Notes: a model not told the origin generated them from the letters alone. DNA of 64,000 bases from Clostridiaceae bacterium 14S0207 (GCA_003288255.1 CP026600.1:1178001-1242000), one strand, 5' to 3'. Numbered from the stretch's first letter, positions 9,421 to 18,060 are shown. Program-made: numbers and translations.

Positions 9421-10500
9421 ATGAAGGTTCTTGAAGTGCTTCCACAGTTGATAAGAGCAAGTTTAGAAAATGATGAAAATTCAATAGAGGTCATTTCAAT
9501 AACTTTAGCTAATATGCTTAGAAGTAAGCATTCTAGTATTGCGGAAGAAATTGATAAGATTTTATTTGACAGAAACATCGGTAATAATGCATATAGATCT
9601 ATAGGATTATCAGATATACCTACAGATAAAAAAAATAATGAAAATCTAATTAATATTAAAGAAGTTAGAGATATTGAAATGCCTATTGTTACGGAAAACA
9701 TAGAAAAATTATTTAGAAATTTTATTAAGGAGCAAGAAAAAAAATTAGAACTGATTAAATTAGGATTAAAACCCTCAAATTCTATTTTATTATTTGGTGA
9801 ACCCGGAGTTGGAAAGACTTATTCTGCTACATGGTTAGCGAGTGAACTAAATAAACCTTTAGTTGTTTTAGATTTGGCTACTATTATGTCAAGTTATCTT
9901 GGGGAAACTGGAACTAATGTAAAAAAAGTACTAGATTATGCAAAAAAAAATAATTGTATATTGTTTTTAGATGAATTCGATGCTATAGCTAAGACTAGGA
10001 CAGATAATAGAGAACTTGGTGAGATAAAAAGAATTGTAAATATATTATTAAAAGAATTAGAGGAGTGGCCTATTGGAAGTATCATTATTGCAGCGACAAA
10101 TCATGAAGAGTTACTTGACAAAGCAATTTGGAGAAGATTTGATTTAAAAATTCATTTAGATTTACCAAATGATAAATCAAGATTAAGTATTATCAAAAAA
10201 GAACTTAGAAATTTTGAACATATTAAGGAGGAAGCTCTTAATATGCTAGTAATTGCGTTAGAAGGGGAAAATGGAGCTGAAATAGTAAGATTATGTACAG
10301 AAATTAAGCGAGAATATGTATTAGAAAATAACGATATAGAAAAAATTTTATTAAGTAAAGTAGGGGAAAGAGCTAGTAATTTAGATAAGGAAAGAAAGAT
10401 TAAACTAGTTAAATTTATGTATCATGAGAAATTTAAGGTACAAGAAATTTGTGATATAGTAAATATTTCTAGTAGTTCTTTTTATCGTTATATAAAGTAA
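9421..10500 (+). CDS. ietA: AAA+ ATPase of an IetAS-type defence pair
   Basis: 359 aa. Central AAA+ module: Walker A GEPGVGKT (about 126-133), Walker B ILFLDEFDA (about 179-187), sensor-1 IIAATNHEE and an arginine pair in WRRFDLKIH (about 237). The C-terminus (KFKVQEICDIVNISSSSFY) looks like a resolvase-type helix-turn-helix. It lies 15 bases upstream of a subtilisin-like protease gene; an AAA ATPase paired with an S8 protease is the signature of IetAS, reported as an anti-phage system. Naming rests on domain pairing and order, not on a search. Confidence 0.8.
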   Translation: MKVLEVLPQLIRASLENDENSIEVISITLANMLRSKHSSIAEEIDKILFDRNIGNNAYRSIGLSDIPTDKKNNENLINIKEVRDIEMPIVTENIEKLFRNFIKEQEKKLELIKLGLKPSNSILLFGEPGVGKTYSATWLASELNKPLVVLDLATIMSSYLGETGTNVKKVLDYAKKNNCILFLDEFDAIAKTRTDNRELGEIKRIVNILLKELEEWPIGSIIIAATNHEELLDKAIWRRFDLKIHLDLPNDKSRLSIIKKELRNFEHIKEEALNMLVIALEGENGAEIVRLCTEIKREYVLENNDIEKILLSKVGERASNLDKERKIKLVKFMYHEKFKVQEICDIVNISSSSFYRYIK

Positions 10501-10515
10501 AATTCAGAAGGGAAT

Positions 10516-12753
10516 GTGATAAATATGGGGTTTATGCCTATTTTAATTAAAGGGGAAAAACTAGCACAGGAAATAACAAGAACGACAGGTGGTGGTCCTA
10601 AACCTAAACCTTATACATATGAAGAAGCACGTAAGCGTACTATTGAGGATATACAATCTATAAATAACCATATAGAAAAAAATGAAGAATTATATCTAAA
10701 GGATGAGATAATTTTAAATATCAGGATGGCGGATAATTTTATTGCAAAAAGTTATATTCCAGAAGTATTTAGTAAAAAGGAATCAATGGAGTTTGTAGGA
10801 GCTAGAATTTATGATGAAAAAATTGTAGATAACAAACAAGTTAAATCTAAATTATATTTTGTAAAGGCTGCAAAAGAAAATTTAGAATGGTTGCTTAAAG
10901 ATTTAGAAAAAGAAAATTTTAATAAAACTGAAATAGAGCAACTAAGAAGTATACAAAAAATTGATATCATGGAGGCAGGAGAAAAAACATTAGGATTTGA
11001 TCAAGAAAATAATGGAGACATATGTGAAGTAGAGATAGTTTTACATCCAGTAAAAAATGAATTTGACAAAGCATTAAATAAAATTAAGAAATACTTAGAA
11101 AATGAACCATTAATCAAACAATATGAAACTGGTGTAATATTTATTTTAGGTAAAATTAAAAAAGACAATTTAAATAATATAGCACAATTTAACTTTTTAA
11201 GGACTATACATCCAATGAGAGAAATTAAGCTGCCAGAGTTAAGGGTATGTAACGGATCAAAGCTTCCATACCCACCACTTAATAATAAAAATAAAAAAGT
11301 AAAAATAGGAGTTTTTGATGGTGGAGTAAATGATAAAAATCCATACCTAAAGTCATATGTCAAGAGACATGAAATATCTTCAATGCCATCAGAAAAGGAC
11401 AGCTTAATTCATGGAAATGCTGTTTGTAGTACGGTACTATATGGACAAATAAATAGTTATAAGAGTGAAGATATATTAGAAGAACCTAAGTGTATAGTTG
11501 AGAGCTTTAGAGTGTTACCGGAGGTAAATCTATATAAAATAATAGATAATATAGAACATATAGTAGAATTAAGAGATGATATTGATATATTTAATATTTC
11601 TTTTGGACCTAGAGGTCCTATTTTAGATGATCAGATAAATAGATTTACGTATTCGCTTGATAGATTAGCTTTTTTAAAAAATAAAATATTTTGCATTGCA
11701 GTGGGCAATGATGGGAAAGCAATAAATCCATTTAATAGAATACAAGTTCCGTCGGATTCAGTTAATAGTATAGGTGTTGGTGCTTATAGTGAATTTGATG
11801 GAAAAATATATAGAGCTGAGTATAGTTGTATAGGTAATGGGAGAGAGGGAGCAAAAATTAAACCGGATTTATTAGCTTTTGGTGGAGATGAACGAAATAT
11901 GTTTCAATCTATAAATTATATTGGAGATAGTAGATTGATGACTGCAGGAACAAGCTTTTCTTCACCTATTATAGCCAAGAAATTAGGTGAATTAACAAAC
12001 ATGTCTAATGAGTTAAACCCCATGATTGCTAGAACAATGTTAATTCACTCAGCAGAAAGTAAAATAGATAATGGATGTGAAGAAGGATTCGGAATAGTGA
12101 AGAATAATATAAAGGACATTATAAATTGTAATGAAAAAAAGGTTACTATTGTATATGAAGGTTATATAATTCCCAAAAGATCAATAAAACTTCCCATTCC
12201 TATACCCGATAATATAAAGGAAAAAGGTATTATTAATTTTAATTGGACAATATGTACATTGACGGATACTAATACATTAGATAGTGATATATATACTAAT
12301 TATTGTATTGAAGATTATTTTTATCCTAATTCAAAAGTATATAAATTTAATAAAAAAGGTGAAAAACCTATAACTTTAAATATAGTTAAGGATATAGAAA
12401 AGAGAAAAGAACTTGAAAGTTTAGGATATGCAATAAGCAAAAATCCAGTTACTAGCTCAGCTAAACATAGAACTGAAATAGAAAGAAGACTAGATTTTAA
12501 ATGGGATACTATAACTACGAAGAAAATAGGTAAAAAACTTAGTGGGGTAGATGAACCTTTTTTAATAATAAGTGGATTAAGTAGGGAAAATAGCAATTTA
12601 AATAAAATAAAATTTTGTGTAATAGTAACTATAAATATTAAAAATTATAAAAATAATATGTATGAAGATATATTACAAAAATATAAGGTTTTATCTCCAA
12701 TACAAATAGAGGAACAAATAGAAGAACAAATAGAAGAACAAATAGAAGAATAA
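10516..12753 (+). CDS. ietS: Subtilisin-like serine protease of an IetAS-type defence pair
   Basis: 745 aa, probably cytosolic (no signal peptide). S8 triad: Asp in IGVFDGGV (about 268), His in LIHGNAVCST (about 298), Ser in AGTSFSSP (about 479); oxyanion Asn probably in AVGNDGKA. An N-terminal 250 residues of mixed helices precede the protease, and about 230 beta-rich residues follow. The last codons are four tandem 12-base copies encoding QIEE, a length-variable end. GTG at 10516 or ATG at 10525 may be the start; AGAAGGGA lies 3 or 12 bases upstream. Confidence 0.82.
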   Translation: MINMGFMPILIKGEKLAQEITRTTGGGPKPKPYTYEEARKRTIEDIQSINNHIEKNEELYLKDEIILNIRMADNFIAKSYIPEVFSKKESMEFVGARIYDEKIVDNKQVKSKLYFVKAAKENLEWLLKDLEKENFNKTEIEQLRSIQKIDIMEAGEKTLGFDQENNGDICEVEIVLHPVKNEFDKALNKIKKYLENEPLIKQYETGVIFILGKIKKDNLNNIAQFNFLRTIHPMREIKLPELRVCNGSKLPYPPLNNKNKKVKIGVFDGGVNDKNPYLKSYVKRHEISSMPSEKDSLIHGNAVCSTVLYGQINSYKSEDILEEPKCIVESFRVLPEVNLYKIIDNIEHIVELRDDIDIFNISFGPRGPILDDQINRFTYSLDRLAFLKNKIFCIAVGNDGKAINPFNRIQVPSDSVNSIGVGAYSEFDGKIYRAEYSCIGNGREGAKIKPDLLAFGGDERNMFQSINYIGDSRLMTAGTSFSSPIIAKKLGELTNMSNELNPMIARTMLIHSAESKIDNGCEEGFGIVKNNIKDIINCNEKKVTIVYEGYIIPKRSIKLPIPIPDNIKEKGIINFNWTICTLTDTNTLDSDIYTNYCIEDYFYPNSKVYKFNKKGEKPITLNIVKDIEKRKELESLGYAISKNPVTSSAKHRTEIERRLDFKWDTITTKKIGKKLSGVDEPFLIISGLSRENSNLNKIKFCVIVTINIKNYKNNMYEDILQKYKVLSPIQIEEQIEEQIEEQIEE

Positions 12754-12782
12754 AATTATTAAATTTAAAAACGATATACAAT

Positions 12783-13261
12783 TTGCAAATATTAAAAATA
12801 ATGATTGAAACTTTTCCTCTTATAGCTGCAACATCTTATAGTATACAAAATAATTTTAGAAGTTTTAAATCAGAATATATTATATCGCAATTAATAATGC
12901 AGTGTTTAGAAGAACTTAAGATTGAAGGAATAGCGTATCAATCTAAAAAATGTGAAGGATATGAACTATTAAATATTAATTTGGCAATTCCGATGATTAA
13001 TAAAACAGACAATCAACAAAACCTATATGGAAAAATTTGTAATGAAATTAGATTAACAGATCCAGTTAATTTTTCGGAGTTTGAGAAAAGAGCTCGCAAA
13101 GATGTGTGTATTCTCATGAATTTACTTATATTAATAATTATTTTGCAGAAGATTGTAACAGTATAAAATTAGCTGGAAAATACACGACATATAAAAATAC
13201 TATATTTTGAAAATTTGATAACTATGTATTTTCTTTACCACATGATATAGCAAAAATATAA
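12783..13261 (+). pseudogene. Decayed RES-like gene
   Basis: Starts at a TTG without ribosome site. The first 108 codons (SEYIISQLIMQCLEEL, EGIAYQSKK, NINLAIPM) resemble the C-terminal half of RES-type or related uncharacterised proteins. Near 13105 the reading frame is lost; the family-like sequence resumes in the next frame (YSHEFTYINNYFAEDC), meets a stop at about 13208 and ends with FDNYVFSLPHD. N-terminal half missing, one frameshift, one nonsense change: a dead gene next to the defence pair. The family assignment is tentative. Confidence 0.55.
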
Positions 13262-13270
13262 AAAATAATA

Positions 13271-13316
13271 AAAAGCTATATATGGAATATAAGGTATTTC
13301 ATATATAGCTTTTTTT
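13271..13316 (+). terminator. Terminator closing the defence operon
   Basis: AAAAGCTATATATG pairs with CATATATAGCTTTT, followed by further T residues. Confidence 0.85.
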
Positions 13317-13457
13317 AGCCTTTGTTACAAAATATACAATTTTAAAATTATATATTATTCATGATTTATACCAATAAATTAATACATAGATACTTGTAGA
13401 ATTTTTAAAATAATAATTTATTTTGTACATATTTATGATTAATGTTAATAGAATAAA

Positions 13458-13730
13458 TTACTTAATAATTTGAAGTTTCTTTTTAATACTGTATACTTCT
13501 TTTTCAGTTTGATTTCCCTTATGAGTTAAGAAATCAATATTTTCATTAACTTCGTTAAAGTTATTAATAGTTTCAAGGTGATAGTTTGCAGTTTTAGCTT
13601 CAAAATCAGTAAGTTGTGATTGAATATTTGTCACATCAGATTTAAGTTCTGAGACATTACATTTAAGTTCTTTCATATCAGATTGAATTGAATCTAGTTT
13701 TTCAAGTATTTGTTTAAATACGTTTTCCAT
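13458..13730 (-). CDS. Small coiled-coil protein inside the repeat array
   Basis: 90 aa starting MENVFKQILEKLDS, predicted entirely helical with heptads (MKELKCNVSELKSDVTN and QTEKEVYSIKKKLQ). GAAAGG lies 8 bases before the ATG. The frame extends three codons further upstream, but that ATG overlaps the ribosome site. Similar small EKLDS-type proteins are common in Firmicutes mobile elements with no known role. It is followed by repeat DNA and preceded by the 41-codon gene at 13768. Confidence 0.65.
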   Translation of the reverse strand: MENVFKQILEKLDSIQSDMKELKCNVSELKSDVTNIQSQLTDFEAKTANYHLETINNFNEVNENIDFLTHKGNQTEKEVYSIKKKLQIIK

Positions 13731-13767
13731 TATAATCATCCTTTCAAGACTTATTAATGCCTATTTA

Positions 13768-13893
13768 CTACTTTATTGAATTTACGAACTTAGAAAGCAT
13801 TTCTTTATGATTATCATATCTCTTAGAGTTAAGTTGAGTAATTTGTTTTTTCATTTCATTTAGTAGATTTAAGATCATTTCTTTATTATTCAT
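13768..13893 (-). CDS. 41-aa helical peptide gene
   Basis: MNNKEMILNLLNEMKKQ followed by ITQLNSKRYDNHKEM and a basic end. Ribosome site GGAGAT upstream of the ATG. It lies 37 bases upstream of the coiled-coil gene in the same direction, so the two form a small operon embedded between repeat copies. Function unknown. Confidence 0.5.
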   Translation of the reverse strand: MNNKEMILNLLNEMKKQITQLNSKRYDNHKEMLSKFVNSIK

Positions 13894-14908
13894 AGAAAAT
13901 CTCCTTTAAATAAAGTTTTAAATAATAATTTATTTTATTTTCACTTTTTACGTATTTATGATTTATATATGAGTATTTTATAGTATTTTTTATAAAACTT
14001 AACTTATTTTATAAGAAAAATATATATTATTAATGATTTATATCAATGAATTAATAAAAAATAATCAATTTAATGGTTAATATATAGATATTTCTATCAT
14101 TTTTAAAATAATAATTTATTTTCACTTTTTACGTATTTATGATTGATATATAGGTATTTTATAGTATTTTTTATAAAACTTAACTTATTTTATAAGAAAA
14201 ATATATATTATTAATGATTTATATTAATAAATTAATAAAAATAATGAATTTAATGGTTAATATATAGATATTTCTATCATTTTTTAAAGAATAATTTATT
14301 TTATTTTTATGTTTTACGTATTTATGATTGATATATAGGCATTTTATCGCGTTTTTTATAAAACTTAACTTATTTTATAAGAAAATTATATATTATTAAT
14401 TATTTATATCAATGAATTAATAAAAAATAATCAATTTAATGGTTAATATATAGATATTTCTATCATTTTTAAAATAATAATTTATTTTCACTTTTTACGT
14501 ATTTATGATTGATATATAGGTATTTTGTGGTATTTTTTATAAAACTTAACTTATTTTATAAGAAAATATATATTATTAATGATTTATATTAATAAATTAA
14601 TAAAAAATAATGAATTTAATGGTTAATATATAGATATTTCTATCATTTTTAAAATAATAATTTATTTTATTTTCACTTTTTACGTATTTATGATTTATAT
14701 ATGAGTATTTTATAGTATTTTTTATAAAACTTAACTTGTTTTATAAGAAAATTACATATTATTAATGATTTATATCAATAAATTAATAAAAGACAATCAA
14801 TTCATTGGTTAATATATAGATATTTCTATGATTTTTTAATAATAAGTTATTTTATTTTCATTTTTCATGATTTATATTTTTTTATATGATTTTCTTATAA
14901 ACTTTAAT

Positions 14909-15274
14909 TTAGTTTTTTATTTTATTTTTACTATATTTATTTCTTATAAATTCCTTAAAGTTTTCGATTTCTTTTCTAGCTTCATCAGGTAGATCATCAT
15001 CATAACCATTATTTCTATGTAGAGCTATAGTTTCAGATTTAGTTTTTTCTAATATTTTTTCGGCAGTTTCTTTAATATCAGTTTTACCTAAAAGATAATC
15101 TATAGAAACATTAAAATAATTAGAAAGTATTATTAGCTTATCATAATCAGGTTGTTTACCTTTAGTTTCATATCCAGCTATTGTTGGACGTCCAACCTTA
15201 AGGATTTCTGCTAAATCTTGTTGGGTTAAGTTATTATGTTCTCGTAATAACTTTAATTTATTTCCAAAGGTCAT
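14909..15274 (-). CDS. XRE-family repressor (CI-like), switch A
   Basis: 121 aa. N-terminal helix-turn-helix with the TQQDLAEILKVGRPTIAGYE pattern, then DYLLGKTD, typical of phage and mobile-element repressors, and a C-terminal helical region for dimerisation. Strong ribosome site TAGGAGGTGT. Divergent from a Cro-like gene across a promoter region containing four copies of a 15-bp operator. Likely keeps prophage 1 early genes off. Confidence 0.88.
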   Translation of the reverse strand: MTFGNKLKLLREHNNLTQQDLAEILKVGRPTIAGYETKGKQPDYDKLIILSNYFNVSIDYLLGKTDIKETAEKILEKTKSETIALHRNNGYDDDLPDEARKEIENFKEFIRNKYSKNKIKN

Positions 15275-15308
15275 ATTTACACCTCCTAACTTAATTCTAC
15301 ATATAAAC

Positions 15309-15413
15309 GTTCCTAAAATAAACTTGTAGTGTCTAAAATGAACTAAAAAAATAAAAAGATATTGACAATGTTTCTAAAAGACACTATACTTTACTTAAGT
15401 TCCTAAAAGACAC
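15309..15413. promoter_or_regulatory. Switch A operators and early promoter
   Basis: Four copies of an imperfect palindrome around GTGTCT-AAA-AGACAC lie at 15309-15323, 15329-15343, 15370-15384 and 15399-15413. A near-perfect promoter, TTGACA (15362-15367), 17 bases, TATACT (15385-15390), drives the Cro-like gene, and the third operator fills its spacer. A repressor bound there would block RNA polymerase. Strongly supported by sequence symmetry and position. Confidence 0.85.
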
Positions 15414-15427
15414 ATGGAGGCGATTAG

Positions 15428-15619
15428 ATGAGAAAAATTTTAAGAAATACAAGAGAAAAATTCAATTTAACGCAAAAAGAAATTGCAGATAAGTTAAATA
15501 TAAGTAGATGCACATATACAAATATAGAAAATGGAACTAAAAATCCATCATTTAAATTAGCTATGAGAATAAAATCAGTTTTTAATTATCAAAAAGATGA
15601 TATTTTTTTAGATTTATAG
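15428..15619 (+). CDS. Cro-like XRE regulator, switch A
   Basis: 63 aa, a bare helix-turn-helix (TQKEIADKLNISRCTYTNIE) with a short ITDIFLDL-type end, the usual size for Cro. It starts at ATG with GGAGGCGATT upstream. Divergent from the 121-aa repressor; presumably competes for the same operators. A fifth operator copy begins at its stop codon. Confidence 0.85.
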   Translation: MRKILRNTREKFNLTQKEIADKLNISRCTYTNIENGTKNPSFKLAMRIKSVFNYQKDDIFLDL

Positions 15620-15633
15620 TGTCTAAAAAGAAC
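15619..15633. promoter_or_regulatory. Fifth switch A operator
   Basis: GTGTCTAAAAAGAAC, same half-site pattern as the four operators at 15309-15413, located immediately after the Cro-like gene. Confidence 0.65.
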
Positions 15634-15712
15634 AATAGGTAACCAAAATCAACTATAATTCATCTACACTTCAAAATCAATAAGAATATGAAAGAACAAC
15701 AAAAAAAGACAC

Positions 15713-16030
15713 CTATTTAAGAGTGCCTATAAAATTAGATAATGATTTTAGTTGTTCAGGATTTAGATTTCTAGCTTGGTTTACTAGTTCTTTAAGTTCA
15801 GGAGTTAATGCTAGTGGTTCAGTACCATCATTAAAGAATTCAGAAAGAGTTATATTTAAAACTTGACATATTTCAATTAATTTAGGTATAGAAGGAATAT
15901 TTTTAGAGTGTTCAATATCACTAATATATCCCTGAGAACAACCAGTTAATTCTGAAAATTGTCTCATTGTTAAATTTAATTTTTTTCTTAACTTACTAAT
16001 TCTGTTACCTATAAAATTTAAATCATTCAT
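15713..16030 (-). CDS. XRE-family repressor, switch B
   Basis: 105 aa with helix-turn-helix TMRQFSELTGCSQGYISDIE (about residues 20-40) and LSEFF, followed by a helical C-terminus. It resembles SinR-like or SlrR-like small regulators. Divergent from a second small XRE gene, with its own distinct operators between them. This makes a second, stacked repressor/Cro module in the same prophage. Confidence 0.85.
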   Translation of the reverse strand: MNDLNFIGNRISKLRKKLNLTMRQFSELTGCSQGYISDIEHSKNIPSIPKLIEICQVLNITLSEFFNDGTEPLALTPELKELVNQARNLNPEQLKSLSNFIGTLK

Positions 16031-16046
16031 AGTACACCTCAGGAAA

Positions 16047-16194
16047 TTCGTTCAAAACGAAATTAATTTAATTTAATAATAATTCAAGTTCTAAGAAATT
16101 GCAAGAAAATAAGAGAAAAAGAAAGATAAATAAAACCATGTTCGATTTAAACGAATGTAATAAGATTGATAAATTCGGTTGTAACGATTACTAT
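16047..16194. promoter_or_regulatory. Switch B operators and promoter
   Basis: Three 15-bp sites of the form TTCGnTTnnAACGAA occur at 16047-16061, 16141-16155 and 16174-16188 (the last ends CGAT). A promoter TTGATA (16166-16171), 17 bases, TACTAT (16189-16194) has the third site in its spacer. Unrelated in sequence to the switch A operators. Confidence 0.75.
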
Positions 16195-16218
16195 ATAAAT
16201 ATAGGGAGGTTATGAATT

Positions 16219-16407
16219 ATGAACAAAATAAAGAAAATCAGACTTTTTAAAGGTTTAACCGTACAATCATTATCTAATAAAAGTGGAGTTGCTATAGGAT
16301 ATATTGCTGATTTAGAAAATGGTAAAGCATTAAATCCTACAATAAAAACACTTAGCAAAATTGCAAAAGCTTTACAGGTTGAAGTAATTGATCTATTAGA
16401 TAGTTAG
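16219..16407 (+). CDS. Cro-like XRE regulator, switch B
   Basis: 62 aa consisting of one helix-turn-helix domain (TVQSLSNKSGVAIGYIADLE). AGGGAGGTTATGAATT precedes the ATG. Divergent partner of the 105-aa repressor. Confidence 0.82.
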   Translation: MNKIKKIRLFKGLTVQSLSNKSGVAIGYIADLENGKALNPTIKTLSKIAKALQVEVIDLLDS

Positions 16408-16473
16408 TAAGGGTAACCAAAACAAAGGATAAAACATAATCTAATAATGATATTAGAAAAAGGAGAGGGATAA

Positions 16474-16638
16474 ATGGTACGAGGTGCAAAAATCAAAAAA
16501 GTTATTATAAATTATCCTACGCCTGAAAATCAAGAAGAATATGAAAGAAGAACGGCAGAAGCAGTAGCTAAAATATTATGTGAATGTTATCCACTTGATG
16601 TAATAGATCAGCTTATATCTGCTTTAAAAGAAAGTTAG
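16474..16638 (+). CDS. Small early prophage protein
   Basis: 54 aa starting MVRGAKIKKVIINYPTP, with AGGAGAGGG 6 bases upstream. Charged and probably alpha/beta. Similar small proteins follow Cro genes in clostridial phages. Function unknown. Confidence 0.6.
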   Translation: MVRGAKIKKVIINYPTPENQEEYERRTAEAVAKILCECYPLDVIDQLISALKES

Positions 16639-16648
16639 GGAAAAACTT

Positions 16649-16798
16649 ATGGATAAAAACAAGGATTTAGAAATTGCTAAACAATGTGTATTTTGTAGGG
16701 CATCTCACAATGAAGCAGAATGTACTTTATTTAAACAGAAGTGTTGGAAGTGGCTTCTTGGAGAATGCCCTGGTTATGTAACACGATATGAACATTAG
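16649..16798 (+). CDS. Small Cys-rich protein
   Basis: 49 aa. Cysteines at 13, 16, 25, 32 and 40 (CVFC, then C, C, C) suggest a small zinc-binding fold. It lies 10 bases downstream of the 54-aa gene; AGGG precedes the ATG. Function unknown. Confidence 0.55.
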   Translation: MDKNKDLEIAKQCVFCRASHNEAECTLFKQKCWKWLLGECPGYVTRYEH

Positions 16799-16876
16799 AA
16801 AAGATCTTATTAATTATAGTTTAAATTATAAAAAAAATTATACAAGGAAATTATTTAACAGAAAGTAGGGAAAATC

Positions 16877-17398
16877 ATGTACAAAAGTGCAAGAAAAAAG
16901 AAAGAACTTAGCATAGAGGAAGCAGCCTATAAACTACATATAGCAAATAGAACATTGAGTAACTACGAGAACTATCAAACACTTCCACCACCTGAAGTTG
17001 TTTTAGAGATGAATAGGGTTTATAACAATCCTAATATGACATTAATTTATTGTAAGAGATATTGTCCAATAGGAAAAGTTTTCAATTATGAAATATTAAA
17101 TAATGTAAATTTGTCTTTAGAAAGTGTATTAATGAGTTTAGAGCAGGAGTTAAAAGAAGCGGAAGAGGCACTACCTAGATTAATTAAAATAATTAGAAAC
17201 AAAACATTAAGAGAAGATTTTTTAGAAGAGGAGTGGCATCAAGTAGTACAAGCACTCCACGAATTTTTAGATTTAGAACATAATATTCAATGTTTAAAAG
17301 TTGCTTTTAATAAATTTACAGATATAGAGAAGTGTATTAGTCAACATAACCTTAAATGTATTCAAAGAAATTATGTAAATAAAAAAGAACAGTACTAA
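16877..17398 (+). CDS. XRE-like DNA-binding protein with helical C-terminus
   Basis: 173 aa. N-terminal helix-turn-helix (SIEEAAYKLHIANRTLSNYE), a CKRYCPIG motif in the middle (about 60-66), then long helices (about 80-150). The type is common after cro in Clostridium prophages. It is the last protein-coding gene before a 0.7 kb gene-free stretch. Confidence 0.72.
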   Translation: MYKSARKKKELSIEEAAYKLHIANRTLSNYENYQTLPPPEVVLEMNRVYNNPNMTLIYCKRYCPIGKVFNYEILNNVNLSLESVLMSLEQELKEAEEALPRLIKIIRNKTLREDFLEEEWHQVVQALHEFLDLEHNIQCLKVAFNKFTDIEKCISQHNLKCIQRNYVNKKEQY

Positions 17399-17403
17399 TA
17401 TGC

Positions 17404-18060
17404 TGTAATTTGTCTTGTATATATGGATACAAGGTAAATTACAACATATTTATTAAATGTGGCTTATCTGTCTTGTATAGCACATGTCAGATGTTAAGAG
17501 GGTTACACATTAACGAAAAAGAAGAATGCTTTGTGTGAAACATTCTCCTTTAAACAATAACCAAACTATAACACTACAACTAAGTAAGAGTTATAATCTA
17601 ACAATTAAATAAGAGTTATAGTCTTTATATATATCATAGTACAAGATGTAAAAAAATGCAAGTATAAAGGCTGTATTTCCTATACTCAAAATTAGGAAAC
17701 GGACGCCGAAACCGTAACGAGGTGTAATAGAGCCAATGCAAAAAAGTCTATTCGGACAAGTAATATTTCTGTTATTGTATTATTTGCCCGTCAAACGGAT
17801 GTATCTAACCGTTTCATAAATTAGATAGGTAGGTCAACTGGGTAGCAATATCGACTATGTATGTAGCCTATAAGGGTATATGAGGGCAGTTGTTCATGTA
17901 TTAAAGCATATATAACAATGACAGTATTAAAAGAAACTTCAGAAACTCAAAAACTGTATAAAATTTGTCTTTAAAAAGAATTTTTTTAAATGTTCTTTTT
18001 AAGGACAAACTATATCAATTGCTTAGAAATCTAAAAACTGTATCATTAAAACATTAAAAG
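17404..18060 (+). ncRNA. Candidate large structured RNA in a gene-free stretch
   Basis: No credible gene lies between 17399 and 18116, yet hairpins follow one another. There is a 17-bp stem at 17404-17420/17427-17443, and short stems at 17466/17488 (ATCTG) and 17523/17541 (AGAATG). A 13-bp stem lies at 17753-17765/17778-17790 and a 6-bp stem at 17793/17809. CAACTG/CAGTTG enclose 17835-17892, and a 17-bp stem lies at 17964-17980/17993-18009. The 17.70-17.90 kb part is richer in G and C than its surroundings. Consistent with a large phage RNA such as the ROOL or GOLLD type, or a new one; strand is presumed from the neighbours and the class is unproven. Confidence 0.45.

Larger units (their letters stand above)
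13348..14890. repeat. AT-rich tandem array, unit about 181-185 bp, five full copies plus degenerate ends
   Basis: The marker AACTTATTTTATAAG recurs at 14001, 14182, 14367, 14548 and 14733 (last copy AACTTGTTTTATAAG), spacing 181, 185, 181 and 185. Each unit also has ATTTTTACGTATTTATGATT-like, ATTAATGATTTATAT and TTAATGGTTAATATATAG blocks and an inverted pair TTATAAAA/TTTTATAA. A shortened unit lies at 13348-13445, before two small minus-strand genes, and the full array resumes at 13917. There are no long open frames within the units. Function unknown. Confidence 0.85.

Noticed and set aside
13917-14880. CRISPR array
   Set aside because: The repeats are regular, but the unit is 181-185 bp and conserved throughout, with no short repeat/unique spacer alternation and no cas genes.
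13917-14880. ToxI-like antitoxin RNA repeats of a type III toxin-antitoxin system
   Set aside because: Units are far longer than the ~35-nt repeats of that type, and no ToxN-like endoribonuclease is adjacent.
17404-18060. Firm naming as ROOL or GOLLD RNA
   Set aside because: Size and setting fit, but I cannot verify the consensus structure by eye, so it stays a candidate.
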